Assembly (NCBI GenBank): GCA_022494885.1
Contig: JAGVSM010001668.1
Coordinates: 169,583-233,582, forward strand
Source: Micrasema longulum
Lineage: Eukaryota; Arthropoda; Insecta; Trichoptera; Brachycentridae
Direction: 5' to 3'
DNA length: 64,000 nt
Part shown: in pieces, positions 53,701 through 64,000 of the stretch
How positions within the stretch are numbered: position 1 is the first letter of the stretch
Layout: each line of letters starts with the position of its first letter
Position numbers and translations under genes: made by a program
The notes under the pieces: generated by a model
Seen by the model: the letters and a program-made list of their open reading frames with translations, nothing else
The model's database searches: none
What the model was told of the DNA's origin: nothing

Positions 53701-56700
53701 TTTTATATAAAAATATTAGGTCAGTTATTTTCCTGCGATCCTCCAGAGTTGGTAAATTCAAAAAGTTCAACTAAGACATGTAGTTAATTTGTTCTATAGG
53801 AATATGCAGTTTGAAAATATTTAATTAAAAAAAATTCATTGGACTCTTTCAACATTATTTATATGAATTTTGTAAAAAGGGAACATATAGTAGAGTTGTA
53901 CTCTAATTGGCTTCTTACCAAGGATTTATACAAGAGTTTCATTATTTTAACTGATTCTAAATCCTTTATGGTTCTAAGAATGAAACCCAAAGTTTTAATT
54001 CTTTTAGAAGTAATGTGGTTAATGTGGCTTTTGATGAATACATACTAGAATTATTGTAAGGAAACCTGGGATTCTGGGTATTATAATAGACGAAAACGTA
54101 ATTAGTTGTAATGGTGTCTCTACGAAGGTGTCTCTACATGTTGTGAAAGTATATTAAATCTGATGTGTTGAATCCATCCTACAATATTAGTGATATTCAA
54201 TACAACGTGGGTTTATTCCTCTATGGATACGTGTCTCCTATCAATCATTGTCGTAAAGTAACATTTACGTAGAAATTTGCACAGATGTTTGAAGATAGAC
54301 TTTCATGTGTAGGCGAATACCTCCTACTATCCGCTAAGCTAAGCTCATTCGGTATGCAAATGTTCATATTACAATGTGCCTTAATTTGACCTCATTATTG
54401 AATATGATTCAGATAATTTTCCATACCACCGGTAACTTGATAATAAGTCTACTAATTTCAAATTATTTCCTTTTCCGCTCCCAGTGATGCATAGGGCACT
54501 ATATTGAAACATCAAATGCAGTGTATCTCGAAGGTGAGGGGATCAGTCTTACACTTTTGCTCCCAGTTCAGGAACAAAGAAACATAGAGTACCTTGGACC
54601 TTTTCAGCCCGGGCGTTCGTTCAAATATACACAAATTTAAAGATTTGATTACTGGAACCCCTAAGTACGTCTCTATTTTTTTTTTATATGTCAGTAATCA
54701 TCATTACACAGAAAAGTTTGTTTTTAATTTTGACAACTGGCTTCTGGCTGGTTTGGTTTTTTTGGGAGCAAATTCCTGCCATTCTTATAAATGATATGTA
54801 AGCCAAGTTTTAAACATATTCATAGTCCTTAAAATATAGCTTGATTAGAATGACAGTTGTCAGAAAAAGTGACGACATAACTTTGTAGTAATGTCTAAGG
54901 AGTGGTTTATATTGACACATGAAAAATCATTAGTATCTGGCATGTTAATTAATTTATTTAATACAATACTTGACATAAAAATCAACACAATTATATAAAA
55001 TCAGCTTTAAAACTAATAAAAACTAAAATAAGCCCAATTATTAAAGACGTTCTTACAAGGTTACATCATTTTGCAAAAATGTCAGAGATGGGACAAATTG
55101 ATCAATGTAAATCGATCGAATAAAAAATAGTTCATTTGTTGTTGTTCATGAATAAAAGTATTTAATATCTTATTTTTTAGTAAATAATTGTCTGAAACAC
55201 ACAATAATAGGCTTGTGTTTGCGTGTTTATATCAATTTTTGGAAACAGAGTTTCATGATTGCATGAAAAAACTGATAAAATCGATTTGATCGGTACATGA
55301 TCAGTGATAAGTAATTTCCCATCACCAGTGACAGTAGTTTGGCAGCCGTCATTTTAATCAAGCTGTATTTTAAGGACCATAGTGAAATTAAATTGATATA
55401 TCCGTGCCTTAGAGGAAAAAGAAGTCCACATTTAGCAACTTTGAAATAAAAATGCAGAAATTATCACAATAGCCTATTTTAAATGTGAATAAAACACCGA
55501 AGTCCACTTACGTCATAAAAATGCTTTTTTAAGTTGAAATAAAAATCTGAAGTCCACTTTGTTTTAATGCAAAAAACGTCATTAGCCCCAGATATGCTAT
55601 TTTGATATGTACAGGTAAACGTTGTTTTACTCCAGGGTTCCGTTCCGAGAGACACGGGCGTGGAATAAACACAAATATAATATAAGATATAAGGTTAGGT
55701 TGCATGTCAAAATTCTAAGAACAATGTAACATGTTTATTTAATATAAATTCTATGTATATTCAAAATAAATTTAAATGTATTTAATAAATACAGTTTCAA
55801 TTTGTTTACAAAATCAATAAAATCTCTTGATACAAATTGATAAAAAAAAATATATAATCAATACTAACTCACCAGTTCGTCCGTACTAAATTAAATCAGC
55901 ACATTTTTTTGGAAAAAGCATCCAATTTCATTTGCTTTGATTGTTGCTTCTTTTCTTGCAGAATCATAGCATAAAAAATATGATCTGCTTGGTTTAATAA
56001 CAATACATGTGCCAGCCAGGATTTGTAGACGGTACCACCTGTTTCATGTACCAATAAGTAAAACATCGTATGTTAAAAATGCTTTTTTTCGTAGGACTTT
56101 TTCAATGTACAATACAAAATTTAAAAATATAGATTACACAAACATCACTCTGTCAGATTTAAAATTTACACTAAAAATGTATTATGTAACTTAGTAGACA
56201 TTATAATAATAAATATGTACATCTCCCCTCCCCTCCTTATCCTCTCTTCAAGCATTTTTGTCCTTATCCCGCCCAATTTACAGTAACTTAATGTTCTTAA
56301 AATAAATATTAAAAAAATCTTTGATTATTGAGTACATGAAAATAACATTTTTATATGTATAAATTGTATGTATTTATTTGATATGTAATATATTTTCTTT
56401 ACTAACTTTGTATACTATGTGGAAATCTGTTATTAGTTCTGAGTTTATACACTATATCTGTTTGTTTACTAAAAATATGTATGTAGAACTGTTGATTTCC
56501 CAAATAAAATAAAATAAATAAATACCTTTTTATTTTTCTTAAAAACAAAACGAAAATTGACTTGGAAACAATTACACACACACAATAGGCCGCTTGCGTA
56601 CACAGTAATAGAATAAAACAACGTGCAAAATTGTGTCTGTTATTAGAATCGCGGCACCTACTGTCGTCTGGTGTCAGCCGAACCGGCACAAAACGACGTT

Positions 56701-59700
56701 TACCTGTAGTTTTATTATTATAGTAAGATTTTTTCTACATTAAAAGTTCTTGATAGATTGAAATTGTCTCATTTGGTTCAAAAGTTATGATTTTTTAGAA
56801 ATACCACAATCACAAAATCTTGTTTCCTGAACATTTCGTTTAATGTGACTCCCGCGGTTTATCCTTTGAGGTACAGATATTTTGCACGAATGCAGCCCTG
56901 TTATAAATAAAAAACTTTAGTAACATGTGTACATTTTATGTATTAATATGACAATGCATTATTACTATAATCATTATACTATGTTATCCTTTAATTTGCA
57001 CTTTTTTCATTTAAATTTTCTAATTCAAAAGCAATGTTGCCAATCTGATAAAACCTTTTGCTTACTTTGTTTTTTAAATCGGTGTTGCCACAGCCCTGGG
57101 TTCAAGTATGCTGATATCTAATATACAAGTACCCACCTAGTTTGTTTGTTGCAAACATTCTACCGTTATATTGCAATATATGCATTATTTATCACCATAA
57201 CCTACTTCTGATGTTCGTACTGTTTACCTGTCTTGTGTACTACACATTTTACATGTATAGACAAAGAACGTCATGTGCACTGTTCATGATGCATAAAATC
57301 AGTGTTATGTTTTACACATTTTGTCTAGTTGAGTTAATTTGCAACTGGAAGGTCATGTTTTGTCTGATAAGAAATGTTTAAATACGAATGTTAATTAAAC
57401 TAGAACGTATTAAAAATAATAAATTAGTCACATCATTAAAATCAATAAGTACTTTAATTTTATGGCACAATAATATATATCGTTAATGGAAATTTGAAAT
57501 GCTTTCATTATTAACAATTTATTTTTATAATTTATTTATTTCACATAAAACTTTATATTCTTTTCTTTTATTTACTATTGATTAATTTACATTATTTTAT
57601 ATTATGTTCTAGTACACAATAAACAAATATAATATTATAGATAATATTGTATGGATATTTTTAAATTTATTTTTATTTTGTAAATGTATTGCATAAAATT
57701 AGTATCCATATTTCATAACAATAGGGAATCTATATAAAACTAATTAATAGAAAACGGAGTGTTCTCTGTTTATAATAGTCTCCATCTAACATGGCTCAGC
57801 CTGTTCTAAGATGGAGATTTTTTTATCTTTTAGAGCATAAGTACTTCTATACTAATATAACAATAACAAAATACTAAAACTGATTAATTATAAATGCCTA
57901 GCTAATCGAATGTAAGAAATTAAAAATCGTTATTATACAAATATAAAGTATATATATGTGTCAAGAATACATGTTACTTAAACATGAATAATATAGTATA
58001 ATATATAATAAAAAACAAATATGAAGTAATGAAATACATCAAAATATAATTAGTATGTGTACCAATTATATAAAGTAGGTACTTTGTTTTTTAATCAACA
58101 TATATTTTTCAAAAAAATCTCTCGCTACACTGTTTATATGTGCAGTTATTTTTATTTTAAAATTTGTTTTACATTTTGAGTCTTTTATATTTGGCAATAA
58201 ATCATCAAATATTTTTGGAGCGATTACATTATATTGCTTTTTACCAAAGGCGGTTGATACAAATGGGACACAGTTAATTTGTGTTGCTGAACGAGTGTTT
58301 ATATTTTGATGGGTTCTTTTGACCTCACTTAATTTATCATAAAATTTAAGTAGTAGGCACCTCACAAACAATTGTCTTACATCCAATGTCTTTAACTCAG
58401 CGAATAGATCTTCCGTTGGATACCTCGAGAGTTTTTTGAGAATGATCTTGATCCACTTTTGTGCTATTTTCACTGGTTCAAGGATTGAACGAGAGCAACC
58501 TCCCCAAGCTTACTTGCAATATGATAGTTTGCTTTGGCAAAAAGCAAAGTAAATTTGTCTCATAAGTTAAGCATTCAAGATATTTCTTAGGCTTTTATAA
58601 ATGTATGCTAATTTCCATATTTGCTTGGATATTTCTACAATTGAATCTTTCCAGCTTAGTTTAGAATCTATTATGACCCCTAAGTATTTATTGAATTTAC
58701 TTGTTCTAAATTTTCACATTTGCACAGCGTATTAAAGTATAAGATAAAACCATAGAATTAAGATATTCCATATTTCGTACTCAAAAATGTTTTCCATCTC
58801 TGTTGCAACAAATTTCGATCTAAATTTAAATTATTCGACTATTCAATCATTTAACTTCTGCTAAAATCCAAAAGAATTTATGAGCTATGAAATTTACTTT
58901 TGAGCATTCATTCAAAAGTATGTCAAATGCACTCATCATTATAATGTGAATAATAAACGCAATTCATATCATATGCATAGAAAGCAATAAAAGTAATTGT
59001 ATATGTATAATTTTTCAATATTGTATTATGGACAACGGTTATATTCGTCGTAACTTTTCCTTTCCACATTCATTATAATTTCAATGCATTGAATTCATTT
59101 CTCTGTACGTGTTTATTACTAAAGATTATTTTGAATATTCTGCTACAAAGAAGGTAATCAGTGCTAAAATAATTAGTGAAAGTCGTTAATGGGCAATGAC
59201 GAAGTTCGGTGGTTTTTAAACTAAGCCAAAAATTTTTTTTGTACAATTTTATGAATCGTATTATAATTTTTTATAGATTTGTATACTTGTATTTTATTAT
59301 ATATAAATATTTTTGTATTTTACTCGGTGAGTTCTGCTGATTGTTCATTTCAGTTACTGTTAATTGGATATCTATCGGGACTCTCTTATCATTGGTTGAT
59401 TCGAAAGAACTAGTGACGTCGTTAAAAATAGTGTTTTTATTAAATAATTGTCGGCCTCGTGGTGTAATGGTCAGCGCGATTGCCTGCCATGCGAGAGGTC
59501 TCGGGTTCGATTCCCGACGTGGTTGATATGAAATATTTATTTAAAAGGATGTTTTCACACCAGAATATTTTCATAGTTCCTGGACTGGTACCTGAAGCGT
59601 AAGACTGATCTTACCTTAATGTAACAAATAAAAAATGATCAAAATATTCTGTGGTTGGTGTACCAATGCAGTGCCCTATGCAGTCGGCTATCGTAGACTG

Positions 59701-62700
59701 TTACATGCTAGGAAATTCGGGCCTTGCTTTATCGGCCCTGCGGGACTTTCTGTTTTCCCAGAAAGCATTTTTTTTTACTGTATGTTAGATTTTTTTTTTT
59801 TTACACCACTATTGCCATCTAGCGGCCGACCTGTGTAACGTAAAACATTTTTTTTTTTCTAAGATTCGAACCATTACGATCTCAAATCAACTCGCTCATG
59901 AAACTTTTTGCTTTGGGAGTACATGTACTAAAATAAAATTTCACCACCGGGCTAAATAAGCCCGTACAGGATAGACACAATCAATCATTTCTAGAGTAAT
60001 AATCTATAGATTTTTTTTTTCATGCATTTTCAAGAAACTTCGTTGTACAATTTAATGTTTTAATTTTTACTACACTTAAGAATACATTTTTTATATCCAA
60101 TTTTCCCGTAGGGCTGAACTTCCTCATTACTGCGTTTCTAGATCATTTTTGTTATATGGAAGTAAGGGTGATCACCAGTCCAGGAGCATTTAACTGCCTA
60201 CGGAACTGCCGCTGAACAGTAATGCAGTAATCGCCTTTTTGAAAAATCCCCTCGACAACAAACACAGTGCTCAGCCGACCACTGTTCCATGGCTACTAAA
60301 GATGTCCATCCGTGGGCTCTGAAACGCGCCTATCCCCACCAACCCCCAGCACCTACTCTCTCAACAGTACATTTTGCCGCTCCCTGTACAATGCGGCTTA
60401 AAATTGTGAGAAAAGTGGGATATACATATAACTCAATTTCGGTTATAGTGTGATTCGGTCACTTAGCCTTTTACCTCCAATATATAGAGCAATAATGAAC
60501 TGTAAATTAACAGTACAATGGACTTCATATTTGCATAGGAATTTATACCACCAACTGAATACCAGCACTTACTAATAAAATATTCTTATCACAGTCCTTA
60601 GGAAATCTGTGTCGGGTAAATAAAAACATACATAACTAACGTCACTAAATAATTCATGTCTACCGGTTCCGAGACGTACCCACCTGTCTGTCTCTTCATC
60701 ACGTCACTCACTACATTAAGTCTCCCTTCCCGGTGATGTGTGGCCAGTACACATTGCATCTAATAACTTTAATATCTCCATTAATATAATAAATGATGGT
60801 AAAATTTACGTATCGGTAAAAATGATTTTTTTATCAAATAATTAATGCTTACTGGAAACATAAAAAGCATTTTGTCAAAAATCGGAGATATCACCGATAC
60901 AACAGAAAGTTTACCAGTGTGTCGCATGTTGCGTTCGTAGTAAAAGAGTAATCCTAATATATAATTGTCTCGCCCACTCTTTACGTCTCACTCTCGATAA
61001 TAGGGGTATATTTGGGTGCGATTGAGACAATTTTTATGCGTCACACGCGCGAACAGCAAATTTTCTTGTACTTCTCCCTGACGCCCGTTAGCTGCGTTAG
61101 TATTAGTAGTTCCTCGGCTATAGTTGGTGGCGGTTCTTTTGCGCGCACTGAGAGCATGAATGAATGTTTTTAGTAATTAGATTAAAAATATCATCACTTT
61201 TCACTTCAACTATAAATAATTGAAGCAATTGCCGATGAATATTACACTTTTACGATTTAAATCTCTCATTTTTTGCATGTGTAGTGACTACACAGCACCG
61301 TAACGCGGGAAAGTTTTTAGGACGGTAAGGGAAAGGTTAACATTGCGGCACCCGTTGTTTAGTACTTCAGATGCTTGCCTTACACACGCATTTGATTCAG
61401 GTTTGATTCCCGGTGAGATCACAATAAAATGTTATTTTTCTCAAGCCTGGGCGTGTGGTGTATTTCACCACTGTAACTCTTGTCCTTCTGTATTGTTGTC
61501 CCATCAAAGGGACATGTAGGACTATACGATATCTACCGAGCGCCCGATGTAATCAACTCCAAGGTGGGACGCTTGAGGTGGGCTGGCCATACTATTAGAA
61601 TGGACGACGAAAACCGCTTAAAACTCCCTGAAATGAATACGATCTTTAAAACTAGACAAAGAGACTAGACTAGAAAAAGAGGGGAGGCACTTGCGAGAGA
61701 GTGACAGAAAAAGAATGTTCAAATACTTATTTATCAAAATTGTCTGTGACTGCATATTCTCTTAAGTACACAATGCCTAATTTAATGACGCCATTTCTAA
61801 TACTACACAGGTTAGAACCAGTTCTAAATGTTAATCATTTTTTCAAACAATAAACACATGTTGCGAAACAAAAGAATGTCAATTAAATGAAGAACACATT
61901 TGTCGAAAAAAACATGTGTAATACAAGTAGGTCCTTAGAATAATATTACTCAGGGTTTGGAAATATGATCAATACTAATCCACTCAAACTTGGTTATTAC
62001 GAGGAAGACGGGACCGACTGAATTTTCTCGTTATAAACATGACTCATACCGGAAAGAGGTTTTTTAAATCCAATCGCCATTGCATATTGTCACTATTGAT
62101 AATTTTAATAAATTCTTACAACATACCAGTTTTCAAATTCACATAAATAAACATTTGTATTTTTTCACAATGTTGACAATGTGATAGGGACAGAGAAAGA
62201 ATTGACATTTTTTCGCAAATCGAAACACTTCTGCTTGTTGGTAGTCATTTTTACAATTCGAGGGTTAGGTTCTAACTTATCTGACATTACCCACTTGTAA
62301 TGTTCATTATGCATTGACCTAAGAACATTAAAAAAAACATTGTAAAAACTCCCGAAACAAGGATGTCATTCATAAACTAGAAAAGAAGTTGTAAATTGTA
62401 ATGAGGTGCGGAGCCTGTGCTTACTTAGTTTGCAAAGCTTGTATTTTTTACACGCAATTTCGACCACATGTGTGATACTTTGTCAATGTTGTCGGTGAAA
62501 ACACCAATTAGGTACTTAGACACTTACATTATCATAAACGTAAACCAATACCTACCCCCAGGGGCATACGTAATAAGTTAGTCCCCATTTGGATATTATT
62601 ACTTAGGTTCTTATTTCGTCAGTGATTTGTTTAAACAATTGAAGAGTTTTTGTTCGACTGTTGACAATATTTTTGTTCGGTATGTCCGAGAAGAAGCTTG

Positions 62701-63683
62701 TTGTAAAAGTGAATAAATGTATGAAGAAAACCACAAACTAAATTGTCGACCAATGTTTCCTCATTATATCCGAGATCTCGCTATTTCCGTGATCATTGTA
62801 AACATAGGATAGAATTCGTTAGTTAAGTATACCTTGATAAAGAAACTTGTGTGGCTTTGATACTGGTCGATAGAAAAAGTTAAAAATAAGCAGTAAGAAA
62901 CAAAGTTGTTATATATATATATATATTTTCATAATGAATTAGCCGAACCCAGCAACAGTCAGATATTTATTATTAGGGGAGTAAATAAAAATAATCTAGC
63001 AATTATACATTTACCGAGAAAACATATTGCTTAATTTAATATTTTAATTTCCTGTGGCTGTAAAATATAAAGAAATGCAATGTTCTGTAAAAATTTTGAG
63101 TCAGTCCATCGATTATTTTCCCAGATTTGTGGCCACAAATATACGGAGCCTAAATTTATATATGTATATATATTAATATAGATAACCACAAAGTTAGTGC
63201 TTCAAATATAAATATTTAAACCTATCTAGCATTGTTATTTTTTAGTATGCTTTTAATACACAGTACTATGTGTAAAAAGAGGTTCCAGTGTATAAAGTAT
63301 AATAGGAAACACAAAGCTTTTATATTAGTTCAGTCAGTTTTCAAACTCATTGACCTACATCGATATTTAAATTTTTTCAGATCGCCAAGCTGGAAGAGCT
63401 GGAAGACGGCAAGTCGTACGTCTGCTCGGGCAAGGGGGAGACCTTCAAGAAGCTGGACTACAATTCCCTGTCCAGCTCCCGGCTAGGCACTCCCGAAAAC
63501 CCCACCGGCCCCCCGGCCCTTGCGTCCGTCCGCTTGGCATCGAACCGCCTGTCCAGGGTCTACAACGGCTTCGGCTCGCCCTACTCGGGCAACGGGACCA
63601 ATCACGTCAGGGCGTTGGGCGACGCGTCTGTCGTGCGGCCGAGGATAGTTACCATCATAAGGAACGGGATCAAACCGAGAAAG
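47539..63683 (+). CDS. DCLK: Doublecortin-domain protein, DCX/DCLK type: first three coding exons (3'-truncated by window)
   Basis: Doublecortin domains bind and stabilise microtubules; in DCLK proteins two tandem DC domains precede a CaMK-like kinase. Exons 47539-47750, 47835-47934 and 63381-63683 join in frame to 205 codons. After a Ser-rich basic head (residues 1-45) comes DC1 (about 46-130): [52 protein letters not shown] and [15 protein letters not shown] Ser/Pro/Gly linker follows, then the start of DC2 with [16 protein letters not shown], the same opening as vertebrate DCX/DCLK DC2. The last exon ends in phase 0 at AAG then GTATAT, so the gene continues. Whether a kinase domain follows is not visible, so DCLK versus kinase-less DCX is undecided. 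A 15.4-kb intron splits DC1. Confidence 0.88.
47835..47934 (+). CDS. DCLK: DCX-domain gene exon 2 (residues 71-104)
   Basis: After TCATTTTCAG. Reads [20 protein letters not shown] and [13 protein letters not shown], phase 0 at AAG then GTACGT. Closely matches vertebrate [20 protein letters not shown]. Confidence 0.93.
48226..49080. repeat. MITE family A cluster
   Basis: At least three joined pieces: 48226-48402 (CAACAGAGGGAAAACTTGAG; TTGGACATACTCAAACATTG), 48403-48690 (AGGTGATTTGGTTCAGCCGG; TTACACAGTGTGTAAAGTGG; TTTTCCCTCTCTGTTG) and 48690-49080 (inverted copy, TAGAAATCTAGGCATTTACA to CAACAGAGAAAAAAC). It shows that the family's terminal repeats also occur internally in longer composites. 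Confidence 0.8.
49385..49510. repeat. Antisense non-LTR 3'-tail-like segment
   Basis: AATTTATTTATTTATGCTTT followed by A-rich sequence. Resembles other T-rich tails in the window. Class not certain. Confidence 0.4.
49680..49885 (+). mobile_element. RTE-type non-LTR 3' end with (GTTA)n tail
   Basis: Encodes [40 protein letters not shown] and [13 protein letters not shown], then TGA, followed by GTTAGTTAGTTAGTTA. It is the same protein end as 22905-23670 but with a different simple-repeat tail. Confidence 0.85.
50218..50680. repeat. MITE family A fragments
   Basis: TGGTCATAAGCCCTGTAAAT, CTTTTGTCTACAAACATTTG, TTACACAGTGTGTAAAGTGG and AACCAGCCGTTGACAGGTCA. Two partial copies in the same orientation. 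Confidence 0.8.
50690..51210 (+). mobile_element. Jockey-like non-LTR ORF2 C-terminal fragment
   Basis: Encodes [40 protein letters not shown] and [20 protein letters not shown], then a stop and an AATAAAATAAATAAA tail at about 51188. The same domain is present in reverse at 53420-53800. Confidence 0.85.
52040..52535 (+). mobile_element. RTE-type non-LTR 3' end with (GAT)n tail
   Basis: Encodes [40 protein letters not shown] and [19 protein letters not shown], then (frameshifted) a [24 protein letters not shown] block and a [12 protein letters not shown] end. The tail GATGATGATGATGATGATGA is diagnostic of RTE-type 3' ends. A different, better-known subfamily from 22905-23670. Confidence 0.9.
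52830..53010. repeat. Dispersed repeat, uninterrupted copy
   Basis: GAACTAGTGACGTCATTCGA, TTTGCCGTACAATTTAATGC and a TATCCAATTTCCCTTAGAGC word, ending in GCTGAAGG. The same order is found split at 59380-59447 and 60015-60130, around a SINE-containing insertion. Confidence 0.6.
53220..53800 (-). mobile_element. Jockey-like non-LTR C-terminal fragment with 3' UTR
   Basis: Minus strand: [60 protein letters not shown] and [12 protein letters not shown], then a 3' UTR ending in T/A-rich tail sequence at 53222-53240 (plus-strand TTTATTTTATTTATTATACG). Confidence 0.82.
54475..54585 (-). repeat. SINE family 1 tail fragment, minus strand
   Basis: On the minus strand GTGCCCTATGCATCACTGGG is preceded by CTTCGAGATACACTGCATTT and a GTGTAAGACTGATCCCCTCA-like middle. 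Confidence 0.6.
54833..55379 (-). mobile_element. MITE family B, copy 4 (547 bp, inverted orientation)
   Basis: Starts TAGTCCTTAAAATATAGCTT and ends TGTATTTTAAGGACCA. The interior parallels copy 2 (TGATCAATGTAAATCGATCG; GATCGGTACATGATCAGTGA). Confidence 0.85.
55400..58060. other. DCX-gene intron, stretch without recognised elements
   Basis: About 2.7 kb of AT-rich intron. 57080-57090 carries CGGTGTTGCCA, a shortened form of the promoter word at 950 and 47000. Several short hydrophobic open frames (e.g. 57142-57381) look like chance translations of T-rich DNA. Confidence 0.5.
58060..58760 (-). mobile_element. Non-LTR (jockey superfamily) ORF2 C-terminal fragment
   Basis: Minus strand: [60 protein letters not shown] and a final [10 protein letters not shown] block before a stop at 58066. 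Upstream sequence to about 58760 continues the element with stops. 135-codon intact terminal frame. Confidence 0.82.
58768..58830. repeat. MITE family A terminal fragment
   Basis: AGATATTCCATATTTCGTAC, then AAAAATGTTTTCCATCTCTG and TTGCAACAAATTT, the right terminal repeat of the family. Confidence 0.7.
59380..60130. repeat. Dispersed repeat interrupted by a SINE-containing insertion
   Basis: GAACTAGTGACGTCGTTAAA (59409) stops at 59447, where a SINE begins. The partner half TCGTTGTACAATTTAATGTT and CAATTTTCCCGTAGGGCTGA resumes at about 60015-60120. The uninterrupted arrangement is at 52830-53010. Confidence 0.5.
59448..59690 (+). repeat. SINE family 1, leaderless copy with intact promoter boxes
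   Basis: CGGCCTCGTGGTGTAATGGT, TTGCCTGCCATGCGAGAGGT and CGGGTTCGATTCCCGACGTG form a tRNA-like head with good A and B boxes and a GCC triplet at the anticodon position, reminiscent of tRNA-Gly. Then come GGACTGGTACCTGAAGCGTA and ACCAATGCAGTGCCCTATG. Probably the youngest copy here. Confidence 0.9.
60130..61320. other. DCX-gene intron, unusually GC-richer patch
   Basis: 60250-60400 and 60960-61160 are noticeably richer in G and C than the surrounding intron, e.g. TTTGCGCGCACTGAGAGCAT at 61137-61156 and GCGTCACACGCGCGAACAGC at 61038-61057. No ORF or known repeat. Could be an internal promoter of the DCX gene or an unrecognised element. Confidence 0.3.
61330..61460 (+). repeat. tRNA-like SINE fragment
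   Basis: A B-box-like GGTTTGATTCCCGG at about 61400 is followed by AGATCACAATAAAATG. Diverged and without a clear A box. Confidence 0.4.
61495..61680 (+). mobile_element. Non-LTR reverse-transcriptase C-terminal fragment
   Basis: Encodes [20 protein letters not shown] then [15 protein letters not shown], the GRLRWxGHxxRM block of RTE/L1-like elements. Short and 5'-truncated. Confidence 0.75.
62810..62915 (+). repeat. Dispersed 90-110-bp repeat, copy 3
   Basis: GTTAAGTATACCTTGATAAA, GTGTGGCTTTGATACTGGTC and an AACAAAGTTGTTATATATAT end. It is followed by an (AT)n microsatellite at 62911-62926. Confidence 0.7.
63381..63683 (+). CDS. DCLK: DCX-domain gene exon 3 (residues 105-205)
   Basis: After AAATTTTTTCAG. 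Encodes [40 protein letters not shown], a linker, and [16 protein letters not shown] at the start of DC2. GC-rich, in contrast to exons 1-2. Phase 0 at AAG then GTATAT. The last 317 bp of the window (63684-64000) is intron with no further exon. Confidence 0.93.
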
Positions 63684-64000
63684 GTATATTGAAAGCCCCC
63701 CACTCTCCCAGATCTGTTCCAGAGGTTTCGTGACCTGTTTTCAAGGTTAAGAGGATGTGCGGTTTTACTGTTCTTTAGCATATTCCTGTATTTTTCCCTG
63801 GATTATGACGCTAGTCTAAAAAATCATCAAAAAATATCATCGCTCTAGAGCAGCCATGTCCACAATTTTTGCACGTAACCTTGAAGAAAATTTATCCGAC
63901 GTTGCACAGAAAAAAAATACTGTTTTCATCGTAATTTCCATTTGCTTATTTAAAAATAATAATAAATAAAATAATGGTGTAATACGTCAATTTATTTAAC

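Noticed and set aside
57142..57381. A hydrophobic 79-codon membrane protein
   Set aside because: T-rich DNA read in a frame that gives Phe, Leu, Tyr and Cys; no initiation context, splice support or conservation-like pattern.
59448..59520. A functional tRNA-Gly gene
   Set aside because: The head has good A and B boxes, but the acceptor stem does not close and the SINE body follows directly; the same unit recurs at other sites.
1..64000. CRISPR arrays, operons, phage or other prokaryotic systems
   Set aside because: The genes are spliced insect genes, and the only direct repeat array (35166-35635) is a contiguous 52-bp minisatellite without spacers.

Overview
The window is eukaryotic nuclear DNA, almost certainly from an insect with a large, AT-rich, repeat-laden genome. 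The evidence is GT-AG spliced genes with short exons, protein sequences closest to insect members of their families, and many mariner transposons, RTE- and jockey/CR1-like non-LTR fragments, tRNA-derived SINEs and MITEs. I cannot fix the order (Hemiptera or Coleoptera are guesses). There is no CRISPR array, operon or prokaryotic gene.

Five host genes are recognisable. (1) Positions 560-741, minus strand: first exon of mitochondrial adrenodoxin reductase (FDXR); the rest lies left of the window. (2) Positions 1057-10132, plus: the complete nine-exon NOC4L ribosome-biogenesis gene (515 aa), head-to-head with FDXR across a 315-bp divergent promoter. (3) Positions 37618-21947, minus: the complete eight-exon SCYL3/PACE-1 pseudokinase gene (676 aa), tail-to-tail with NOC4L. 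(4) Positions 46888-46262, minus: a complete, uninterrupted RAB7 coding region (208 aa). (5) From 47539, plus: the first three coding exons of a doublecortin-domain (DCX/DCLK-type) gene, head-to-head with RAB7 and running off the right edge. All exon joins were checked for reading-frame phase and they close without a frameshift.

The spaces between are mobile-element debris: 10.1-21.7 kb (tail-to-tail spacer), the SCYL3 introns, 37.6-46.3 kb (spacer) and the 15.4-kb DCX intron at 47.9-63.4 kb. They hold a four-copy 480-550-bp MITE family with TA target sites, a MITE complex with about 55-bp terminal repeats, two SINE families (one with an unusual leader in front of its tRNA-like promoter), three dead mariner copies, about sixteen non-LTR fragments, a 226-bp near-perfect hairpin, a nine-copy 52-bp minisatellite, and a degenerate 100-130-bp repeat.

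The most interesting signal is at the end of SCYL3. After its TGA the same frame stays open for 77 further codons. These encode an acidic stretch, one strong transmembrane helix, and a short tail ending in TDEL, and a polyadenylation signal follows 15 nt after the second stop. This suggests a membrane-anchored SCYL3 isoform made by stop-codon readthrough or alternative splicing. Other leads are a 14-nt motif shared exactly by both divergent promoters and exon-like open segments (3470-3635 plus strand; 39981-40070 minus strand) that fit none of the five genes.
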